Source of the DNA: an uncultured Comamonadaceae bacterium
GTDB taxonomy: Bacteria; Pseudomonadota; Gammaproteobacteria; Burkholderiales; Burkholderiaceae
DNA length: 9,301 nucleotides
Reading direction: 5' to 3'
Assembly (NCBI GenBank): GCA_946482595.1
Contig: CAMLSD010000141.1
Span: 1-9,301, forward strand
Part shown: one piece after another, positions 5,713 to 9,301 of the stretch
Layout of the letters: the number at the start of each line of letters is the position of its first letter
Numbering within the stretch: the stretch's first letter is position 1
Position numbers and translations under genes: made by a program
The notes under the pieces: generated by a model
What the model was told of the DNA's origin: nothing
Databases searched by the model: none
Seen by the model: only the letters and a program-made list of their open reading frames with translations

Positions 5713-6462
5713 CTAGAAACTGCCGGTGAACTGATATCGCGACGCCGGGTGCCACATCGCAGCCACCGACGCCACCTTGCCCTGCGAGTGGGTCTGGCGG
5801 CGCAGCACCAGACAGGGCTCGTGCGGCGCCATGTGCAGCAGTTCGGCCATGTCGCGCGGCGGCACGCAGGCCTCGATCGAGAAGCGCACCCCCTGCAGCG
5901 GCGCCACGCGCATCAGGTAGGCGTTGGGCGTCTGGCTGCGAAAGTCCAGCGACAGGTAGTCCGGCGCCACCTGGGGGTTCACATAGCGGTCTTCGACCTG
6001 GATCGGCAGGTCGTTCTCGAAGTGCACCACGACCGAATGGAACAGCGGCTGCTGTGCGGGCAGACCGAACTGCCGTGCCAGCACCTCACTGGCCTTGCAG
6101 CGCTCGAGCAGCTGCAACTCGCTGCGGTGCACATGGCCGCGCGCGGCCACTTCCTCGGCAATGTTGCGGATCTCGACCAGGGTGGCCTGGTATTTGTGCT
6201 GCGCGACGAAAGTGCCCGACCCCTGGATGCGCTCGACCACCTGCTCGTCGCTCAGCTCCCGGATCGCCCGGTTCACCGTCATGCGCGACACACCGAAGCT
6301 GCGCGCCAGGGCTTCCTCGCTCGGGATCGCGTCACCCTCTTTCCAGACACCGGCATGGATCTGCTGCAGCACGTGGTCCTTGATGGCCTGGTAGGCCGGC
6401 TGGCGCGGCGTGCTGCCGTCGGACACAGGGCCGGACGCGGTGCGAGGGGAGCTGGTGGCCAT
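5713..6462 (-). CDS. hutC: Histidine utilization repressor HutC (GntR family)
   Basis: HutC represses the hut genes until urocanate, the first intermediate of histidine breakdown, releases it from DNA. The 249-residue protein has a GntR winged helix at about 21-88 with the subfamily signature (GVWKEGDAIPSEEALARSFG, then SRMTVNRAIREL and QGSGTFVA). A UTRA effector domain follows (about 95-245), including the conserved VEDRYVNP segment (156-163), and the protein ends in SRYQFTGSF, close to the usual HutC C-terminus. Its divergent neighbours include urocanate hydratase, which fixes the identification. The ATG at 6462 has no good Shine-Dalgarno, only AGG very close to the start. Translation may be weak or begin slightly further in, since the first 20 residues are not conserved in character. 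A well-formed promoter lies upstream at 6497-6525. Confidence 0.93.
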   Translation of the reverse strand: MATSSPRTASGPVSDGSTPRQPAYQAIKDHVLQQIHAGVWKEGDAIPSEEALARSFGVSRMTVNRAIRELSDEQVVERIQGSGTFVAQHKYQATLVEIRNIAEEVAARGHVHRSELQLLERCKASEVLARQFGLPAQQPLFHSVVVHFENDLPIQVEDRYVNPQVAPDYLSLDFRSQTPNAYLMRVAPLQGVRFSIEACVPPRDMAELLHMAPHEPCLVLRRQTHSQGKVASVAAMWHPASRYQFTGSF

Positions 6463-6496
6463 ACCTAGGGTAACTACTGAGTCGTCGTTCCTGGCA

Positions 6497-6525
6497 ATTG
6501 TATTGACGAGCGTCTATCTTGCCAA
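6497..6525 (-). promoter_or_regulatory. hutC promoter
   Basis: On the minus strand TTGGCA (6525-6520) is followed by a 17-bp spacer and TACAAT (6502-6497). Each hexamer has five of six matches to the sigma70 consensus. The start would be near 6490, giving a leader of about 28 bases to the hutC ATG. It overlaps the opposite-strand promoter of yjiH-hutU. Confidence 0.6.
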
Positions 6526-6532
6526 AGACAAT
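6503..6532 (+). promoter_or_regulatory. yjiH-hutU promoter
   Basis: TTGACG (6503-6508) is followed after 18 bp by GACAAT (6527-6532), five and four of six matches to consensus. The start would be near 6539. Its -35 lies between the -10 and -35 of the hutC promoter on the other strand, so the two polymerase sites overlap. The HutC operator at 6532-6541 covers the end of the -10 and the start point. Confidence 0.5.
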
Positions 6533-6541
6533 GTATATACA
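6532..6541. promoter_or_regulatory. HutC operator (TGTATATACA)
   Basis: The perfect 10-bp palindrome TGTATATACA contains GTATATAC. This fits exactly the GT-N-TA-N-AC core known for the HutC subfamily of GntR regulators. It overlaps the -10 end and predicted start of the yjiH-hutU promoter, a position suited to repression, and lies next to the gene for HutC itself. Confidence 0.7.
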
Positions 6542-6568
6542 ACTTCAAGCCAAAGCGATGAAGTTGTA
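6538..6568. repeat. 10-bp inverted repeat in the yjiH leader with second palindrome TTGTACAA
   Basis: TACAACTTCA (6538-6547) and TGAAGTTGTA (6559-6568) are exact reverse complements around an 11-base loop. In RNA they would form a 10-bp stem-loop at the very 5' end of the yjiH-hutU transcript. The right arm runs into the palindrome TTGTACAA (6564-6571), centred 31 bp (three helical turns) from the HutC core at 6532-6541. It may thus be a second HutC half-site arrangement rather than, or as well as, an RNA structure. The ribosome site at 6593-6597 is outside the stem. Confidence 0.5.
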
Positions 6569-6602
6569 CAAGACAAGCCGCCCCAACCGTTCAGGAGACC
6601 CC

Positions 6603-7958
6603 GTGAACCCACCCGACACCACCCTCACCCTGCCCCGGGCCGACACGGCACTCACGTTGCTCAAGCTGGCGGCCTTCAGCGCCCTGGGCATCTTCCTGTT
6701 TTTCATCGAGGTGTCGGTGGGCGGGCGCAGCACGATCCCGGTCGATCACCTCAGCAGCTACCTGGTGCGCGAGCAACGCAACCTGGCGATCGTGTTTGTC
6801 GTGGGTCTGATGACCTACGGCGCGCTGGCACCCTTCGTGACCGGGCGCTTTCGCGACGGCACCGCCGCCCTGGTCTTCAGCATCGTCAAGCTGCTGGGCC
6901 TGGTGCTCGCAGGCCTCTACCTGAGCGGCTCGGTGCCTGACTGGGCCAACCAGAAGGACATGCTGCCCTTCCTGTTCGACAAGCTTGCGCTGTCGGTGGG
7001 CGTGCTGATCCCGATCGGGGGCGTGGCGTTGACCTTCCTGGTCGGCTTCGGCCTGCTGGAACTGGTGGGCGTGCTGATGGAACGCGTGATGCGTCCGCTG
7101 TTCCGTACGCCGGGCTACTCGGCCATCGACGCGGTCACGTCCTTCGTGGGCAGCTACTCCATCGGGCTGCTGGTCACCAACACCATGTTCCTCCAGGGTC
7201 GCTACACCGTGCGCGAGGCCATGATCATCGCCACCGGCTTTTCCACCGTGTCGGCCACCTTCATGATCGTGGTGGCCAAGACGCTGGGGCTGATGGACCA
7301 CTGGGGCTTCTTCTTCTGGGCCACGCTGGTCGTCACCTTCGTGGTGACGGCCATCACCGCCTGGCTGCCGCCGATCTCGACCCTGCCCCATGAGCGTGAC
7401 GACCAGGCCGATGCGCAGCCTGCCTCTGGCACCAGCCGCTGGCGCGCCGCGGTCGACACCGGCATCGCGCAGTACCGCCGCCGCGATCCGCTGGCGAAGA
7501 TGCTGTGGACCAACCTGCGCGACGGCCTGCAGATGACCGCCGTGGTGGCCCCCAGCATCCTGGCCGTCGGTTTTGCCGGCCTGTGCCTGGCCAAGTTCAC
7601 ACCCGTCTTCGAGTGGCTGGGCTATCTGCTCAAGCCCGCGCTGTGGGTCGCCGGCGCCATCCTGGCCAATGACAACGCCGTGGCCGCCAGCGGTGCCTTC
7701 GCCTCGGGCCTGGCCGAGATGTTCCTGCCGGCCATCCTGCTGAAGGATGCCGACTTCGCGCTGCGCATGCTGGCGGCCATCACGACGGTGAGCACCGTGC
7801 TGTTCCTGTCGGGTTGCGTGCCGTGCATCCTCGCCACCCGCATCCCGGTGAAGTTCAGCCATCTGCTGGTGATCTGGCTGCTGCGCACGGTGCTGTGCAT
7901 CGTGCTCGGTGCCGTGGCCGTGCGCATCGGCCTCGACCTCGGCTGGCTTGCCGCCTGA
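6603..7958 (+). CDS. YjiH-family membrane protein (nucleoside-recognition/gate domain), putative hut-locus transporter
   Basis: The 451-residue protein is strongly hydrophobic, with about 9-11 predicted membrane segments, for example around 22-37, 61-78, 88-107, 129-156, 182-194, 207-225, 237-255, 312-330, 344-360, 392-410 and 420-440. The family hallmark [12 protein letters not shown] (39-50) is present, together with paired gate-like halves containing [13 protein letters not shown] and [15 protein letters not shown] (polar residues inside a membrane segment). A charged cytoplasmic loop spans about 262-305. YjiH proteins are inner-membrane proteins without a well-established substrate. Here it is the first gene after the HutC operator and lies 46 bp upstream of hutU, so uptake of histidine, urocanate or a related imidazole is a reasonable inference. 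The start is GTG at 6603, with AGGAG five bases upstream. The frame is open to 6519, but the extension overlaps the leader and operator region. Confidence 0.85.
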   Translation: MNPPDTTLTLPRADTALTLLKLAAFSALGIFLFFIEVSVGGRSTIPVDHLSSYLVREQRNLAIVFVVGLMTYGALAPFVTGRFRDGTAALVFSIVKLLGLVLAGLYLSGSVPDWANQKDMLPFLFDKLALSVGVLIPIGGVALTFLVGFGLLELVGVLMERVMRPLFRTPGYSAIDAVTSFVGSYSIGLLVTNTMFLQGRYTVREAMIIATGFSTVSATFMIVVAKTLGLMDHWGFFFWATLVVTFVVTAITAWLPPISTLPHERDDQADAQPASGTSRWRAAVDTGIAQYRRRDPLAKMLWTNLRDGLQMTAVVAPSILAVGFAGLCLAKFTPVFEWLGYLLKPALWVAGAILANDNAVAASGAFASGLAEMFLPAILLKDADFALRMLAAITTVSTVLFLSGCVPCILATRIPVKFSHLLVIWLLRTVLCIVLGAVAVRIGLDLGWLAA

Positions 7959-8004
7959 ACCTCTCACTGTCTTTCCGTCACCCCTTTCTGCCTGGAGCCC
8001 CGCC

Positions 8005-9301
<1,297 letters not shown>

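Noticed and set aside
4432..6468. A 678-codon plus-strand open frame opposite the sigma factor and hutC genes
   Set aside because: It lies antisense to two clearly recognisable genes. Its translation is rich in H, R, Q and A with no domain pattern, as expected for an antisense shadow in GC-rich DNA.

Overview
The window is GC-rich (apart from short AT-rich promoter regions) and reads as a chromosomal segment of a betaproteobacterium, most likely Burkholderiales and perhaps Comamonadaceae-like. This rests on three things: protein flavour, codon use, and an rRNA-operon leader on the minus strand whose boxA/boxC region resembles those I remember from that family. I see no mobile element, tRNA, CRISPR or phage gene. 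Nine protein genes are supported; the last runs off the right edge.

Layout, left to right. (1) 1-305 holds no protein gene. Its left half is the promoter, boxB/boxA/boxC antitermination region and leader of an rRNA operon reading leftward out of the window; the 16S gene itself is not in view. A strong inverted repeat (221-251) separates it from the next gene. (2) 306-1376 (+) is an MBL-fold metallo-hydrolase with all metal-binding motifs. (3) 1392-1817 (-) is an Lrp/AsnC regulator, divergent from (4) ornithine cyclodeaminase at 1991-3070 (+). These form a regulator/target pair for turning ornithine into proline. (5) 3080-3883, 3943-4329 and 4390-5673 (all -) form a compact operon in transcription order: ECF42-type sigma factor with its large C-terminal extension, DGPF/YCII-family protein, short-chain dehydrogenase-like protein. 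The last lacks the lysine of the SDR YxxxK motif. (6) 5713-6462 (-) is the histidine-utilisation repressor HutC. It is divergent from (7) a YjiH-family multi-spanning membrane protein (6603-7958, +) and (8) urocanate hydratase HutU (8005 to the edge, +).

How the parts work together. The right third is the start of a histidine/urocanate degradation operon. HutC probably represses both divergent transcripts from a 140-bp intergenic region. That region carries two back-to-back sigma70-like promoters, a perfect HutC-subfamily operator core overlapping the structural-gene -10/+1 region, and a second palindrome 31 bp away. YjiH is probably the uptake component, an inference from position only. The middle is an ECF42/DGPF module whose physiological role is not established; it starts only 39 bp after hutC on the same strand, so read-through from hutC is possible.

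Most of the window is recognisable housekeeping or catabolic content. The points most worth following are the hutC-yjiH intergenic architecture, the YjiH protein as a candidate imidazole-compound transporter, and the ECF42-DGPF-SDR operon with its lysine-less SDR. I did not find a clear new type of system.
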